Shown: in pieces, positions 52,942 to 61,985 of the stretch
How the letters are laid out: every line of letters starts with the position of its first letter
Position numbering within the stretch: the first letter of the stretch is position 1
Assembly: GCF_020880995.1 (NCBI RefSeq)
Contig: NZ_JAJISD010000001.1
Span: 62,001-126,000, forward strand
DNA: 64,000 nt
Direction of reading: 5' to 3'
From: Reyranella aquatilis
Lineage (GTDB): Bacteria; Pseudomonadota; Alphaproteobacteria; Reyranellales; Reyranellaceae
Made by a program: the position numbers and the translations under genes
Notes under the pieces: model-generated
Told to the model about the DNA's origin: nothing
The model's database searches: none
Seen by the model: only the letters and a program-made list of their open reading frames with translations

Positions 52942-53276
52942 TGAGCAGCAAATGGGTCGAGGTCGGTTCGCTCGATGACATTCCGAGCCGGGGCGCCCGC
53001 TGCGTCGACACGTACGAAGGCAGGCTCGCGGTGTTCCGCACTGCTGAGGGCCAGGTCTTCGCGATCGAGGACCATTGCCCGCACAAGGGTGGGCCGCTCT
53101 CCCAGGGCATCGTGCACGGCGCCTCTGTCACGTGCCCGCTTCACAACTGGGTGATCTCGCTCGAAACCGGCAAGGCGCTCGGGGCCGACGAGGGCGCCGT
53201 CAGGACGGTGCCAGTGAGGGTCGAAGGCGGGCGGCTGTTCATCGCGCTGGGGAGCAGGGCCGAAAAGGCCGCCTGA
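52941..53276 (+). CDS. nirD: Nitrite reductase small subunit, Rieske type
   Basis: A 111-aa Rieske-fold protein: SSKWVEVGSLDDIPSRGARC, then CPHKGGPLSQG and CPLHNWVISLETG, both cysteine-histidine pairs needed for a 2Fe-2S cluster being present, unlike the cluster-less enterobacterial NirD. It partners NirB. The ATG overlaps the nirB stop as TGATG; GTG one codon upstream is also possible. Last gene of the operon by position. Confidence 0.93.
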   Translation: MSSKWVEVGSLDDIPSRGARCVDTYEGRLAVFRTAEGQVFAIEDHCPHKGGPLSQGIVHGASVTCPLHNWVISLETGKALGADEGAVRTVPVRVEGGRLFIALGSRAEKAA

Positions 53277-53424
53277 GGGGGCGCCAGCGGCCGCATCGTC
53301 CGTGCGACTTGGGTGGCGGATGTGTCGTTTTGGCGCTGCCGGCCGGTTTTGGCAGGCGTGCCTGTCGTTGCAGAGCCTGTGACCGCAGTGTATTCCGCCT
53401 CCCAATACAACTAGGGGGTCGCTC

Positions 53425-54408
53425 GTGAAAAGACGTGTCCTGCTGGCGGCCGCCGCCGCCATGGGCGTTGCTGCCATGCCGCTCGGCGCCATGGCGCAGG
53501 CCTATCCGACCAAGCCCATCACCGTGATCGTGCCCTTTGCGGCCGGCGGCCCGACCGACGCGCTGGCCCGCGTCCTGACCGCCCGCATGGGCGAGGCGCT
53601 CGGCCAGACCATGATCGTCGAGAATGTCGGCGGTGCCGGCGGCACGATCGGCGTCAACAAGGCCGCCAAGGCGACGCCGGACGGCTACACGATCCTGTTC
53701 ACCCACATGGGCACCCTCGCGGTGAACATCGCGCTCTACAAGACGCTGCCCTACGACAGCCAGAAGGACCTCGAGCCGGTCGGCCTCGGCGGCACGAACC
53801 CGATGGTGCTGGTCACCAAGAAGGACCTGCCGGCCAAGGACTTCAAGGAGTTCGAGGCCTATGTGAAGGCCAACCAGAAGAAGGCGCAGTACGGCATGGC
53901 CGGCATCGGCGCCGCCTCGCATCTCGGCGGCCTGATGCTGAACAGCATGATGAAGGTCGACGTGCTGGAGATTCCCTACAAGGGAACCGGCCCGGCGCTG
54001 AACGACCTCGTGAGTGGCCAGTTCGACTACATGGTCGACCAGGCCGTGAACGTTCTGCCGCAGATCAAGGCCGGCACCATCAAAGCGCTGGGCGTGAGCA
54101 CGCTGAAGCGCCTTCCGCAGTTGCCGGACGTGCCGACGGTCGATGAGGCGGGCCTGAAGGGTTACGAGGTCACGATCTGGAACGGCTTCTTCGTCGCCAA
54201 GAACACGCCGAAGAACGTCATCGACACGCTGAACAAGGCGCTGGTCACGGCACTCGGCGACGAGAAGGTGCGCGCGCGCCTGATCGAGCAGGCCGTCGAT
54301 CTGCCCGACCCCAAGGATGCGACGCCCGCCGCCCTCGGCGCGCAGCTCAAGGCCTCGATCGACAAGTGGGTGCCCGCCATCAAGGCCGCTGGCGTCCAGC
54401 CGCAGTAA
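53425..54408 (+). CDS. Bug/TctC-type tripartite tricarboxylate transporter receptor
   Basis: A 327-aa periplasmic receptor with signal peptide MKRRVLLAAAAAMGVAAMPLGAMAQ and the family start YPTKPITVIVPFAAGGPTDALARVL. It has VENVGGAGGTIGVNKAAKATPDGYT, VLEIPYKGTGPALNDLVSGQ and LPQLPDVPTVDEAGL. It is an orphan receptor; no tctA/B nearby. The GTG start follows TAGGGGG. A strong terminator comes 21 bases after its stop. Confidence 0.93.
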   Translation: MKRRVLLAAAAAMGVAAMPLGAMAQAYPTKPITVIVPFAAGGPTDALARVLTARMGEALGQTMIVENVGGAGGTIGVNKAAKATPDGYTILFTHMGTLAVNIALYKTLPYDSQKDLEPVGLGGTNPMVLVTKKDLPAKDFKEFEAYVKANQKKAQYGMAGIGAASHLGGLMLNSMMKVDVLEIPYKGTGPALNDLVSGQFDYMVDQAVNVLPQIKAGTIKALGVSTLKRLPQLPDVPTVDEAGLKGYEVTIWNGFFVAKNTPKNVIDTLNKALVTALGDEKVRARLIEQAVDLPDPKDATPAALGAQLKASIDKWVPAIKAAGVQPQ

Positions 54409-54428
54409 GCTTCCCTACACCGAACGAC

Positions 54429-54462
54429 GAAGGGCCGCCCGATGGGCGGCCCTTCTTTTTTG
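54429..54462 (+). terminator. Strong intrinsic terminator
   Basis: GAAGGGCCGCCC (54429-54440), loop GAT, GGGCGGCCCTTC (54444-54455), then TTTTTT. A 12-bp perfect stem with a full U tract, ending the receptor gene. Confidence 0.93.
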
Positions 54463-54474
54463 GGCGCAGACGGA

Positions 54475-54945
54475 TCAGCCGGGATTTGCGGCGCCCGATG
54501 GCGCGGGAGACTGCTGGTCGCGCGGCTGGCGAGTCCTGTCGGGACGCTGTCCATCCGGCGCCCGCGGCGGCTGGCCCTGCTGGCCAATCCGCGGTGCGTC
54601 CGGCGAGGAGCCACCGTTTCCCCCGCGACCGTCCATGGGAGGACCTCGACGTTCGCCCTGAAGACCGGGGCTGCCGCCGTTCGGCGGCCCGCCGGCCCGG
54701 CCTTGCGGCGGCGGACCTTGCGGCCGTCCCTGGGGCGTGGCGCCCGGCTCGCCGCGTGCGCCCTGGGACGAAGGCGCGGGCCTGTCGTCCGTTCCGCGTC
54801 CTTGCGGCCTGTTGGCAGTGTCGTCCGTCATTGACGGCTGTGGAGAAGAGGAGGGAGGGGGCGTCCGGTCTTGCGCGAAGACCGTGGAGGCGGTGAGGGC
54901 GAGCGAGAGAAGCGAGAGCGAGGTGACGGTTTTCACCGATGGCAT
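54475..54945 (-). CDS. Exported Pro/Gly/Gln-rich low-complexity protein
   Basis: A 156-aa protein with an N-terminal signal peptide (MPSVKTVTSLSLLSLALTASTVFAQ) and a body almost wholly of Pro, Gly, Arg, Gln and Ser, for example QGPPPQGRAGGPPNGG. It should be secreted and disordered. No domain is recognised. It converges on the receptor gene and its terminator, and is upstream of the phosphatase gene in the same orientation. Because the composition is so biased, the reading is supported mainly by the signal peptide. Confidence 0.55.
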   Translation of the reverse strand: MPSVKTVTSLSLLSLALTASTVFAQDRTPPPSSSPQPSMTDDTANRPQGRGTDDRPAPSSQGARGEPGATPQGRPQGPPPQGRAGGPPNGGSPGLQGERRGPPMDGRGGNGGSSPDAPRIGQQGQPPRAPDGQRPDRTRQPRDQQSPAPSGAANPG

Positions 54946-55036
54946 GAGGCTTCCTTGAGCGGGATCGGCGGTCGATACCGCCTTGTTCTGGCTACGCGCC
55001 GCGTCGAAGACCCATCCCTCGACTCAATCTGGGCAT

Positions 55037-56095
55037 TCAGGTGGCAATGCCCAGCGTGTCGAAGGGGATTTCCACGGAGCGCCGCACGCTGCCGCCTTCG
55101 TCGCGCAGCGCCAGCAGCAGCCTGCGTTCCCACCAGTCGATCTCGACCACGCCGAAATTCGCGGCGGCGTAGAGGGCGCCGAGGCGATTTGGCCCGGCTT
55201 CCTTCGCCGCCCAGTAGACCATGTTGAGGCCGCTCGAGGTGGCTTCGTACAGGGGATAGAGATCCGCCGGCGTCTCGCGATAGAGGGCGCCGATGTGCCG
55301 GTCGCCCGAGAGGAACACGACGCCTTTGGCGCCGCTCGTCCGGATCGTGTCGACCAGCTTCTGCTTCTCCAGTGGGAAATTGCCCCAGCGCTCCCAGCCA
55401 TGGCCCTCGGCCAGAACCTGCGTGCTCGACACGATCAGCCGTATCTCGGCAGGCCTGCGAAGCTCTTCAGCCAGCCACGCCCACTGCTCCGGACCCAGCA
55501 TCGTCTTGCTGGGATCGGGGTCGGGGAGGTAGCGCTCCTTGCCCGGAGCGCCGCGCTGGTCGGTGATCCGGAGAGGCGAACGGAACCAGCGCACGTCGAG
55601 CAGAATCACATGCACCCTCATGCCCTCCGGGCCGATGATGCGTGCCTCGTAGAGACCCTCGCGCTGGCGGCGGACGTCTGCGGCCGGCACGTTCCAGAAC
55701 TCGAGGAACAGTTCCTTCGAGCGCGCCTTGTGGGTGAATTCCACGCCGCCGTCGTTCAGGCCGTAGTCGTGGTCGTCCCAGATCGCGAGATGACTCACGG
55801 TCTCGCGCAGACGGGCATAGCCCGGGATGGTTCGTGCGGCGTCGTAGGCCCGCTTGAGATTCTCTCCGTCGGGGGTGCTGAAGTCGCCATAGACGTTGTC
55901 GCGGGCAAAGATGAAAAGATCGGGACGGTAGGCGAGGATCGCCTCCCAGATAGGCTGCGCCATCGACTGGTTCGCGCAGGAGCCGAAGGCGATGCGCGAC
56001 AGCGGCGGGCGGCCCTGCGACAATGCCGTCGCGGGCGCGAGCGGCAGGGCCGCGAGGAGTTTGGAAAGCGTCCGTCGTGTGAACATGTCAGCCAC
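55037..56095 (-). CDS. PhoD-like alkaline phosphatase family protein
   Basis: A 352-aa metallophosphoesterase, probably exported: the N-terminus MADMFTRRTLSKLLAALPLAPATALSQG looks like a signal with a TRR pair that might be Tat-like. Family features: RIAFGSCANQSMAQPIWE, FIFARDNVYGD (the usual G-D-N has Arg instead of Gly), HLAIWDDHDYGLND, STQVLAEGHGWERWG and VVFLSGDRHIG. PhoD-type enzymes hydrolyse phosphodiesters or monoesters with Ca/Fe. It is divergent from the small membrane protein at 56132. Confidence 0.87.
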   Translation of the reverse strand: MADMFTRRTLSKLLAALPLAPATALSQGRPPLSRIAFGSCANQSMAQPIWEAILAYRPDLFIFARDNVYGDFSTPDGENLKRAYDAARTIPGYARLRETVSHLAIWDDHDYGLNDGGVEFTHKARSKELFLEFWNVPAADVRRQREGLYEARIIGPEGMRVHVILLDVRWFRSPLRITDQRGAPGKERYLPDPDPSKTMLGPEQWAWLAEELRRPAEIRLIVSSTQVLAEGHGWERWGNFPLEKQKLVDTIRTSGAKGVVFLSGDRHIGALYRETPADLYPLYEATSSGLNMVYWAAKEAGPNRLGALYAAANFGVVEIDWWERRLLLALRDEGGSVRRSVEIPFDTLGIAT

Positions 56096-56131
56096 CGAAA
56101 AGCCAGTATCCGCTCTCTAGTTTGCAAGCCG

Positions 56132-56641
56132 ATGAAACGCCACCTGAAACGCGCCCTCGAACTCCTCTTCGTGCCGATCGCCGCGGCGATCATGTTCATC
56201 GAAGAGGTGCTGCTTCGCTATCTGGGCCTGGCGATGGCGGCATTCTCCCGGCTGCCGTGGATCGCCCGCCTGGAGGCCTGGCTGGCGCGTCTGCCGCCTT
56301 ACGCGGCGCTGGTTGCCTTCGTGGCGCCCTCGATCCTGATCCTGCCCGTGAAGTTCGCGGCATTCTGGTTCGCCCTGCACGGCAAGTTCATCCTCGCCGC
56401 GGTTTCCATCGGGCTGGGCAAGATCGTCGCGACGGCGCTGGTTGCGCGGCTCTACAAGGTGCTGCGGCCGACCCTGCTGCGCCTGTCCTGGTATCTGCGT
56501 GCCGAGACCTGGCTGTTCACCTGGCGTGACCGCCTCTACGGCTTCGTGCGCGCGCTGCCGGTCTGGCAGAAGACGAAGGCCATGGTCCTGCGTTTGCGTC
56601 GCTGGCTGTCGGGCCTCATGGCCGGTCTTCTGGCCCGCTAG
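56132..56641 (+). CDS. Small multi-helix membrane protein, 169 aa
   Basis: Function unknown. It has strong hydrophobic stretches (about 11-30, 55-80 and 85-105) and a basic, Arg/Lys/Trp-rich C-terminal part (YLRAETWLFTWRDRLYGFVRALPVWQKTKAMVLRLRRWLSGLMAGLLAR) that may be amphipathic. ATG 56132 is the first start after the phosphatase control region; a much longer frame upstream is open by GC bias only. Its 3' end overlaps the convergent LysR gene by 4 bases. Confidence 0.7.
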   Translation: MKRHLKRALELLFVPIAAAIMFIEEVLLRYLGLAMAAFSRLPWIARLEAWLARLPPYAALVAFVAPSILILPVKFAAFWFALHGKFILAAVSIGLGKIVATALVARLYKVLRPTLLRLSWYLRAETWLFTWRDRLYGFVRALPVWQKTKAMVLRLRRWLSGLMAGLLAR

Positions 56642-57543
56642 GCTCGCGCCAGACGACCGCCCAACTGCCGCCCCTCGCGCCGCAGGCATTCCACGAACCG
56701 CTCGACCGAAGGCGACGATGGCATCAGGGCTGGCCGAAGTACGCCGACATGGAACAGGGTCCTGGGGCGCCACGGCACCATAGCGAGGCGCCCGGCACCA
56801 AGCGTGGCCGGCGTCAGCGGGTCGGCGATGGTGACGCCCGAGCCCTGCGCCACCAGGCGGCAGGCGAACTCGAGCGAATCGACCACGATCGTCGGATGGA
56901 TGGTGAGCCCGTCGGCCGCGAACATGGCCTCGACGTCGTGGCGCAACTGGGTCCCCGGACCGAGCACGACCAGGGTCTCCGCCGCAAGATCGCGCGCCCC
57001 GAGGGATTTGCGGGAGGCGAGGGGGTGGTCCGGCCGCAGCACGACGACCGCGGGCAGGCTGAGCAGGGGGTGCGATTCGATCCCGGGATTGTCCAGGGGC
57101 AAGGCGCCGATGCCGAGATCGAACGACTGGTTGGCGACCGCCAGTTCGAGTTCGCGGCGGTGGACGATCGCGACTTCGACCTCGACCTCGGGATGAAGGC
57201 GATGAAACTGCGCGACCGCCGGTGCCAGCAGACTGGCGGCGAAGCGCGGCATGCTGACGATCCGCAGGCGGACCCGCGTGCCGCCCGCGACGCGCTGGGC
57301 GACGCGGGGCAGGTCGTCGATCGCCACCAGGACGCGCCGCACCTCGGCGAAGAAGCTGGTGCCCTCGGGGGTCGGCACGAGGCGCATCCTGTCGCGATGG
57401 AACAGCCGCAGGCCGGTGCCGTGCTCCAATCCGGAGAGCAGGCGGCTCGCCGCGGACTGGCTCATGTTCAGCGACTTGGCCGCGGCGGCGAGGCTTCCCA
57501 GTTCCATGATGCGCAGGAAGAGGCGTAGGGCCTGGAGCTTCAC
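56638..57543 (-). CDS. LysR-type transcriptional regulator
   Basis: A 301-aa regulator. The winged helix-turn-helix (about 1-60) reads VKLQALRLFLRIMELGSLAAAAKSLNMSQSAASRLLSGLEHGTGLRLF. The effector-binding domain follows (about 88-290). The start is GTG at 57543; the longer frame would extend into the shared control region. It is divergent from the sulfatase and a perfect TTGCG-N5-CGCAA box sits in between, so it most likely controls the sulfatase operon. Confidence 0.92.
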   Translation of the reverse strand: MKLQALRLFLRIMELGSLAAAAKSLNMSQSAASRLLSGLEHGTGLRLFHRDRMRLVPTPEGTSFFAEVRRVLVAIDDLPRVAQRVAGGTRVRLRIVSMPRFAASLLAPAVAQFHRLHPEVEVEVAIVHRRELELAVANQSFDLGIGALPLDNPGIESHPLLSLPAVVVLRPDHPLASRKSLGARDLAAETLVVLGPGTQLRHDVEAMFAADGLTIHPTIVVDSLEFACRLVAQGSGVTIADPLTPATLGAGRLAMVPWRPRTLFHVGVLRPALMPSSPSVERFVECLRREGRQLGGRLARA

Positions 57544-57553
57544 GGCTGACCTC

Positions 57554-57568
57554 TTGCGGAAATCGCAA
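57554..57568. promoter_or_regulatory. LysR-type box, TTGCG-N5-CGCAA
   Basis: A perfect 5-bp inverted repeat with a 5-base centre (GAAAT), fitting the T-N11-A pattern recognised by LysR-type regulators. It is 11 bases before the LysR start and 77 bases before the sulfatase start, in the only gap between them. Confidence 0.6.
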
Positions 57569-57644
57569 CAATCCGTCTCAGCTTTGCATTTTATACATGA
57601 TGATCGGGATGTCACTCTTGGCCGCTGCCCTTCCGGAGTGACCC

Positions 57645-59000
57645 ATGACCGTTCGCCCGCCCAACATCGTCCTGATCCTGGCCGACAATCTCGGATGGGG
57701 TGAACTCGGTTGCTACGGTGGCGGCGTCCTGCGCGGCGCGCCGACGCCGCGTATCGATGCGCTGTCGGAAGAGGGCCTCACTTGTCTCAACTTCAACGTC
57801 GAGAGCGATTGCGTGCCGACGCGCTCGGCCCTGATGACGGGGCGACATCCGATCCGCACTGGGGCCATGCAGTCGGTGCCCGCCGGCCTGCCGCAGGGGC
57901 TGATCCCCTGGGAGATCACCATCGGCCAGCTGCTGCAGGGCGCTGGCTATGCGACGGCCTGCTTCGGCAAGTGGCATCTCGGTGACCGCGAGGGGCGCCT
58001 GCCCAAGGATCGCGGCTTCGACGAATGGTACGGCATCCCGCGCACCTCGAACGAAGCGATGTTCACGGCGGCGCCCGGCTTCGATCCCACGATCGTGCCG
58101 ATGCCGTACGTGATGGAAGGTGTCAAAGGCGCGCCGGCCCGCAATCTTGCGGTCTACGATCTCGAGCAGCGGCGCCTCATCGACGGCGAACTCACGCGGC
58201 GGACCATCGACTTCATGGAGCGCCAGTCGGCGGCCGCGCGCCCGTTCTTCGCCTATGTCCCGCTGACTCAGTTGCACTTTCCGACCCTGCCGCATCCCGA
58301 CTTCGCCGGCCGGACCGGCGCGGGTGATTTCGCCGATGCGATGGCCGAGATGGACCATCGGGTCGGCGAGATCCTCGACGCCATCGATCGCCTGGGCCTG
58401 CGCGAGGATACGCTGGTGCTGTTCGGCAGCGACAACGGCCCCGAGTTCAGGCGGCCCTGGCGCGGCACCGCGGGACCGTGGCGCGGGACCTATCACACCG
58501 CGATGGAAGGCGGGCTGCGCGTGCCCTTCATCCTGCGCTGGCCCGGCCGCATCGCGCCGCGGCGCACGACCGACGTGCTGCACATCACCGACCTCTATCC
58601 GACGCTGGCCAGGGTGGCCGGCACGAGCCCGCCGGCGGATCGCGCGATCGACGGCATCGACCAGCTCGACTTCTTCCTCGGCGAGCGAGCGAAGTCGGCG
58701 CGCGACGGCTTTCCGTACTACATCAAGACCGAGCTGCGGGCGGTCAAATGGCGCGACTGGAAAATGCATCTCATGTGGGAGGTCGAACCCAACGAGGGGC
58801 CGATCAAGCTCGAGACGCCGTATCTCTTCAATCTCGTACGGGATCCCAAGGAGGAAACCGACGCGAACATGGACGAGGGCTGGGTGCGCGGTCCGATCCG
58901 CCGCCTGATCGAAGCGTTCCAGGACAGCCTGAAGACCCATCCGCCGATTCCGCCCGGTGCACCGGATGACTTCGTGCCTCGCGCCAAGGCTGGACCATGA
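57645..59000 (+). CDS. Sulfatase (alkaline-phosphatase superfamily)
   Basis: A 451-aa formylglycine sulfatase. It has NIVLILADNLGWGELGCYGG with the metal Asp, the modification motif Cys56-Val-Pro-Thr-Arg60 in ESDCVPTRSALMTGRHPIRTG, GKWHLGD and LFGSDNGPEF. It would release sulfate from an arylsulfate or sulfo-ester. No signal peptide, so cytoplasmic. Its modifying enzyme is not in the window. Its stop overlaps the receptor start as ATGA, so they are one operon, probably controlled by the divergent LysR protein. Confidence 0.93.
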   Translation: MTVRPPNIVLILADNLGWGELGCYGGGVLRGAPTPRIDALSEEGLTCLNFNVESDCVPTRSALMTGRHPIRTGAMQSVPAGLPQGLIPWEITIGQLLQGAGYATACFGKWHLGDREGRLPKDRGFDEWYGIPRTSNEAMFTAAPGFDPTIVPMPYVMEGVKGAPARNLAVYDLEQRRLIDGELTRRTIDFMERQSAAARPFFAYVPLTQLHFPTLPHPDFAGRTGAGDFADAMAEMDHRVGEILDAIDRLGLREDTLVLFGSDNGPEFRRPWRGTAGPWRGTYHTAMEGGLRVPFILRWPGRIAPRRTTDVLHITDLYPTLARVAGTSPPADRAIDGIDQLDFFLGERAKSARDGFPYYIKTELRAVKWRDWKMHLMWEVEPNEGPIKLETPYLFNLVRDPKEETDANMDEGWVRGPIRRLIEAFQDSLKTHPPIPPGAPDDFVPRAKAGP

Positions 59001-59959
59001 GGCGCGCGATCATCTCCTGCCTCGCGGCCCTTGCCGCCCTGTCGGCGACCGCGGCCGTCGCGCAGGATTGGCCGAGCAAGCCGATCCGCATCGTCGTGCC
59101 CTTTCCTTCCGGTGGCACGACCGATACGGCGGTGCGGCCGCTGGCGGACCGGCTGTCGCAGCAACTGGGTGTCGCCGTCGTCGTCGAGAACAAGCCGGGC
59201 GCGGCCGGGCGCATCGGCTACGAGTTCGCCGCCAAGGCCGCGGCCGACGGATATACGCTGCTGGCCGGAACGGACAGTCTCGGTCTGCAGCCTCATCTCG
59301 ATCCGCCGCCGAACTACGACCCGATCCGCGACTTCGCGCCGATCGCGCAGCTCTCGTCGCAACCGCTCGTGATTGCCGTGCATCCTTCGCTCGGCGTGAC
59401 GACGCTGCAGCAGCTCGTCGAGCTGGGACGCACGAAGCGCGAGGCCATCGGCTATGCCACGTCGGGCATCGGCTCATCGCAGAACTTCGCCGGCGAGTGG
59501 TTCGCCAGTGCCGCCGGTCTCAAGATGCTGCATGTGCCGTATCGCGGCGGGGGCCAGGCGGTCAGCGATCTCCTGGCGGGCCAGGTCCAGCTCGCGGTGC
59601 TGGGGATCGCGCCGATGCTGCCCTATCACAAGACCGGCAGGATCCGGATCCTGGCCGTGACCACGGCCGAGCAGTCGCCCGCGCTGCCCGACGTGCCGAC
59701 CCTGAAGGAGCTGGGGTACGACGTCGTCGTCGACCAGTGGATGGCGCTGCTGGCGCCGGCCAGGGTCCCGCCCGTCATCTTGGAGCGGCTCAACGCCGAG
59801 GTGAACACGGCGCTGCGGGACGCACGGCTGCGCGCGGCCTATGAGAGCGCGGCGATGCGGCCGGTGGGGGGCAGCGCGGCCGAACTCGGTGCGCTGTTGC
59901 AGGGCGAGTACCGGCGGTTCGGCCAGCTCACGCGGGAACTGCGCTTCAAGGCGGAGTAG
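58997..59959 (+). CDS. Bug/TctC-type tripartite tricarboxylate transporter receptor
   Basis: A 320-aa periplasmic receptor: signal peptide MRRAIISCLAALAALSATAAVAQ, then WPSKPIRIVVPFPSGGTTDTAV, NKPGAAGRIGYEFAAKAAADGYT and MLHVPYRGGGQAVSDLLAGQ. It overlaps the sulfatase by 4 bases. Its place in this operon suggests that the ligand is related to the sulfatase substrate or product, for example an organosulfur carboxylate; this is inference. Confidence 0.92.
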   Translation: MRRAIISCLAALAALSATAAVAQDWPSKPIRIVVPFPSGGTTDTAVRPLADRLSQQLGVAVVVENKPGAAGRIGYEFAAKAAADGYTLLAGTDSLGLQPHLDPPPNYDPIRDFAPIAQLSSQPLVIAVHPSLGVTTLQQLVELGRTKREAIGYATSGIGSSQNFAGEWFASAAGLKMLHVPYRGGGQAVSDLLAGQVQLAVLGIAPMLPYHKTGRIRILAVTTAEQSPALPDVPTLKELGYDVVVDQWMALLAPARVPPVILERLNAEVNTALRDARLRAAYESAAMRPVGGSAAELGALLQGEYRRFGQLTRELRFKAE

Positions 59960-60057
59960 GGCGGCCTTCCGCTCCTCGGCTCCGCGTCTTTTGAGGCTGA
60001 GGGTCGCGCCTTGTTGGGCTAGGCTCACCGCACTCGAAAGAACCCGACGGGAGTCGC

Positions 60058-60903
60058 ATGGCCATGCCGCAAGTCGTTCCCAACAAAGCAGCACTCGGCG
60101 CACGCATCGAGGGACTGGATCGCAGCGCCGCGAAGCAGCCCGCGGTGGCTGCGCTGCTGAACCAGGCGCTCGCCGAGCATCTGCTGTTGGTGGTCCCGGG
60201 CGATCCGATGACGCCCGAGCAGACGCGCGAGTTCTCGACGGCGTTCGGCCAGCCGCAGCGGCAGTTGCTGCGCTACAAGCGCAGCGGCGCGGTGCCGGAC
60301 GTGTCCGTCATGGTGAGCACGCTGATGGCCGACGGCACCACGGACAAGACGGCGATCCGTGCCGAGGACTGGCACACCGACGATTCCTATTTCGCCGTAC
60401 CGGCCAAGGCGACCCTTTAGCACAGCATCGAGATTCCGAGCCGGGGCGGGGCCACATGGTTCTGCAACATGCACTCGGTCTTCGAGGCGCTGCCCGAGGC
60501 CACGCGCAAGCGCATCGACGGATTGAGGGCAATCCACGGCTACGACACGCCCCGCGCGCGCAACCGTCCCTCGCCCCGCACGCCAGAGGAGATCGCCGAG
60601 ACGCCGGACGTGGAGCACCCGCTGGTGCGCACCCACCCAGTGACCGGCCGCAAGGCGCTCTACCTCAATCCCAACCGCCTCGACCACATCGTCGGGCTGG
60701 AGCGGGCCGAGAGCGACGCGTTGCTCGACGAACTGGCCGATGAGGCGCGCAAGCCGCGGCATCATTTCGGTCATGTCTGGACGCGGGGCGACATCGTCGT
60801 CTGGGACAATCGCGCCACGATGCATCGCGTGGTCATCGACTATCCTGAGGGCGAACCGCGCATCATGCAGCGCGTGCTGATCGAGGGCGATCGGCCCTAC
60901 TGA
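60058..60903 (+). pseudogene. TauD/TfdA-type dioxygenase with an in-frame amber stop
   Basis: The first part (60058-60417) carries the Fe-binding His-x-Asp in EDWHTDDSYFA and ends KATL with TAG at 60418-60420. The frame then continues without a break (HSIEIPSRGGATWFCNM) to the distal His in DNRATMHRVVIDYPEGEPR and the 2-oxoglutarate Arg region. One substitution (TTG or CTG to TAG) would explain it. The whole would be 281 codons, a normal TauD length. The gene may be dead, misread, or readthrough-dependent. Confidence 0.85.
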
Positions 60904-61985
60904 TGGCCGGGCCGGCCCCGCCACGCCGGCTCGGCTGGTGGAGCGGGTGGGCGCTGACTGCCGGCACGATGCTTCTCTGTCTCGCAGTTGCGGAGTTCGT
61001 GCTGCGTTGGCACGCGTCTCCCGGCCTGCTCTGGCACTTTCCGAACTTCGTCGAGCGCGACCTCCGCGCGAATGACGGCGAGCGGGATCAGCTTCGCTAC
61101 GATCCGGTGCTCGGCTGGGACCTGCAGCCGGAGGTATCCGGTCTTCTGGCCGGCAGGCCGATCACCATCTCGGCCGACGGCATGCGGAGTCACTCCAGGT
61201 TCGCGCCCCCGGGGAGTGGTCCGCCGATCCTCGCACTCGGCGATTCCTACACCGAAGGCTACGCCGTTGGGGACGACGAGACCTGGCCCACCCACCTCGA
61301 GAGAACGACCGGCAGGCCAGTGCTGTCGGCGGGGGTGCGTGACTACGGCATCGACCAGATGGTGCTGAAGGCCGAGCGACTCGTGCCCTTGCTGAAGCCC
61401 GCCACCGTCGTGCTGGCGTTCATTGCCTCCGACATCGACCGGACCGCGCGGGCCGTTCGCAGCGGACGGCACAAGCCGTTCTTTGCCGCGACGGCGGAAG
61501 GCCTGGAGTTGCGCAACGTGCCGGTGCCCGTCGGTCCCTACACGGCGCCCTATCAGGCGGTCCGTCGCATCCTCGGTCATTCGTTGCTCGTCCACTTCGC
61601 GATGAATCGGCTGGGTGCCTACGAAATCTGGCATGGCGACTCGCTCGAAACCGGCGAGAACGGCGATCTTCTGTCGTGCCGGCTGATGGAGCGTTTCGCT
61701 GCGCTCATGCGGCGCGAGAACACGCAGGCACTTGTGGTGGCGCTTCCCCGCTACGAGGATTGGGCCTGGCCGCGGGATGGCGAGCGTCAGCGCAAGCGGA
61801 TTGCCGCGACGTTGGGGTGTGCCGGCAGGGCGGGCCTGCCGATACTCGACACCTACGACGCGTTTGCCCGGGCCGGCGTTGCCCGCGATCCCGAGGCATT
61901 CTTCGTCGAATGGCACTTCAACGAGCGATCCAATTCCCTTGCCGCTCGGTTGATCGCGTCAGGGCTGGCCACGGGAAGCCGTTGA
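60903..61985 (+). CDS. SGNH/GDSL hydrolase-like membrane-anchored protein
   Basis: A 360-aa protein. An N-terminal membrane segment (about 13-32) leads to an extracytoplasmic SGNH domain with the catalytic Ser motif LALGDSYTEGYAVG (about 109-122), an N-containing block near IASDIDR and the Asp/His block EWHFNERSN (about 339-347). Such proteins de-acetylate or acetylate polysaccharides. Its ATG overlaps the TauD stop as TGATG, so it belongs to the same transcript. It converges on and overlaps the hydrolase gene at 61959 by 27 bases. Confidence 0.82.
   Translation: MAGPAPPRRLGWWSGWALTAGTMLLCLAVAEFVLRWHASPGLLWHFPNFVERDLRANDGERDQLRYDPVLGWDLQPEVSGLLAGRPITISADGMRSHSRFAPPGSGPPILALGDSYTEGYAVGDDETWPTHLERTTGRPVLSAGVRDYGIDQMVLKAERLVPLLKPATVVLAFIASDIDRTARAVRSGRHKPFFAATAEGLELRNVPVPVGPYTAPYQAVRRILGHSLLVHFAMNRLGAYEIWHGDSLETGENGDLLSCRLMERFAALMRRENTQALVVALPRYEDWAWPRDGERQRKRIAATLGCAGRAGLPILDTYDAFARAGVARDPEAFFVEWHFNERSNSLAARLIASGLATGSR

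Noticed and set aside
54983..56131. N-terminal extension of the small membrane protein frame opposite the PhoD-like gene
   Set aside because: It is antisense to the phosphatase; the hydrophobic protein begins at 56132.
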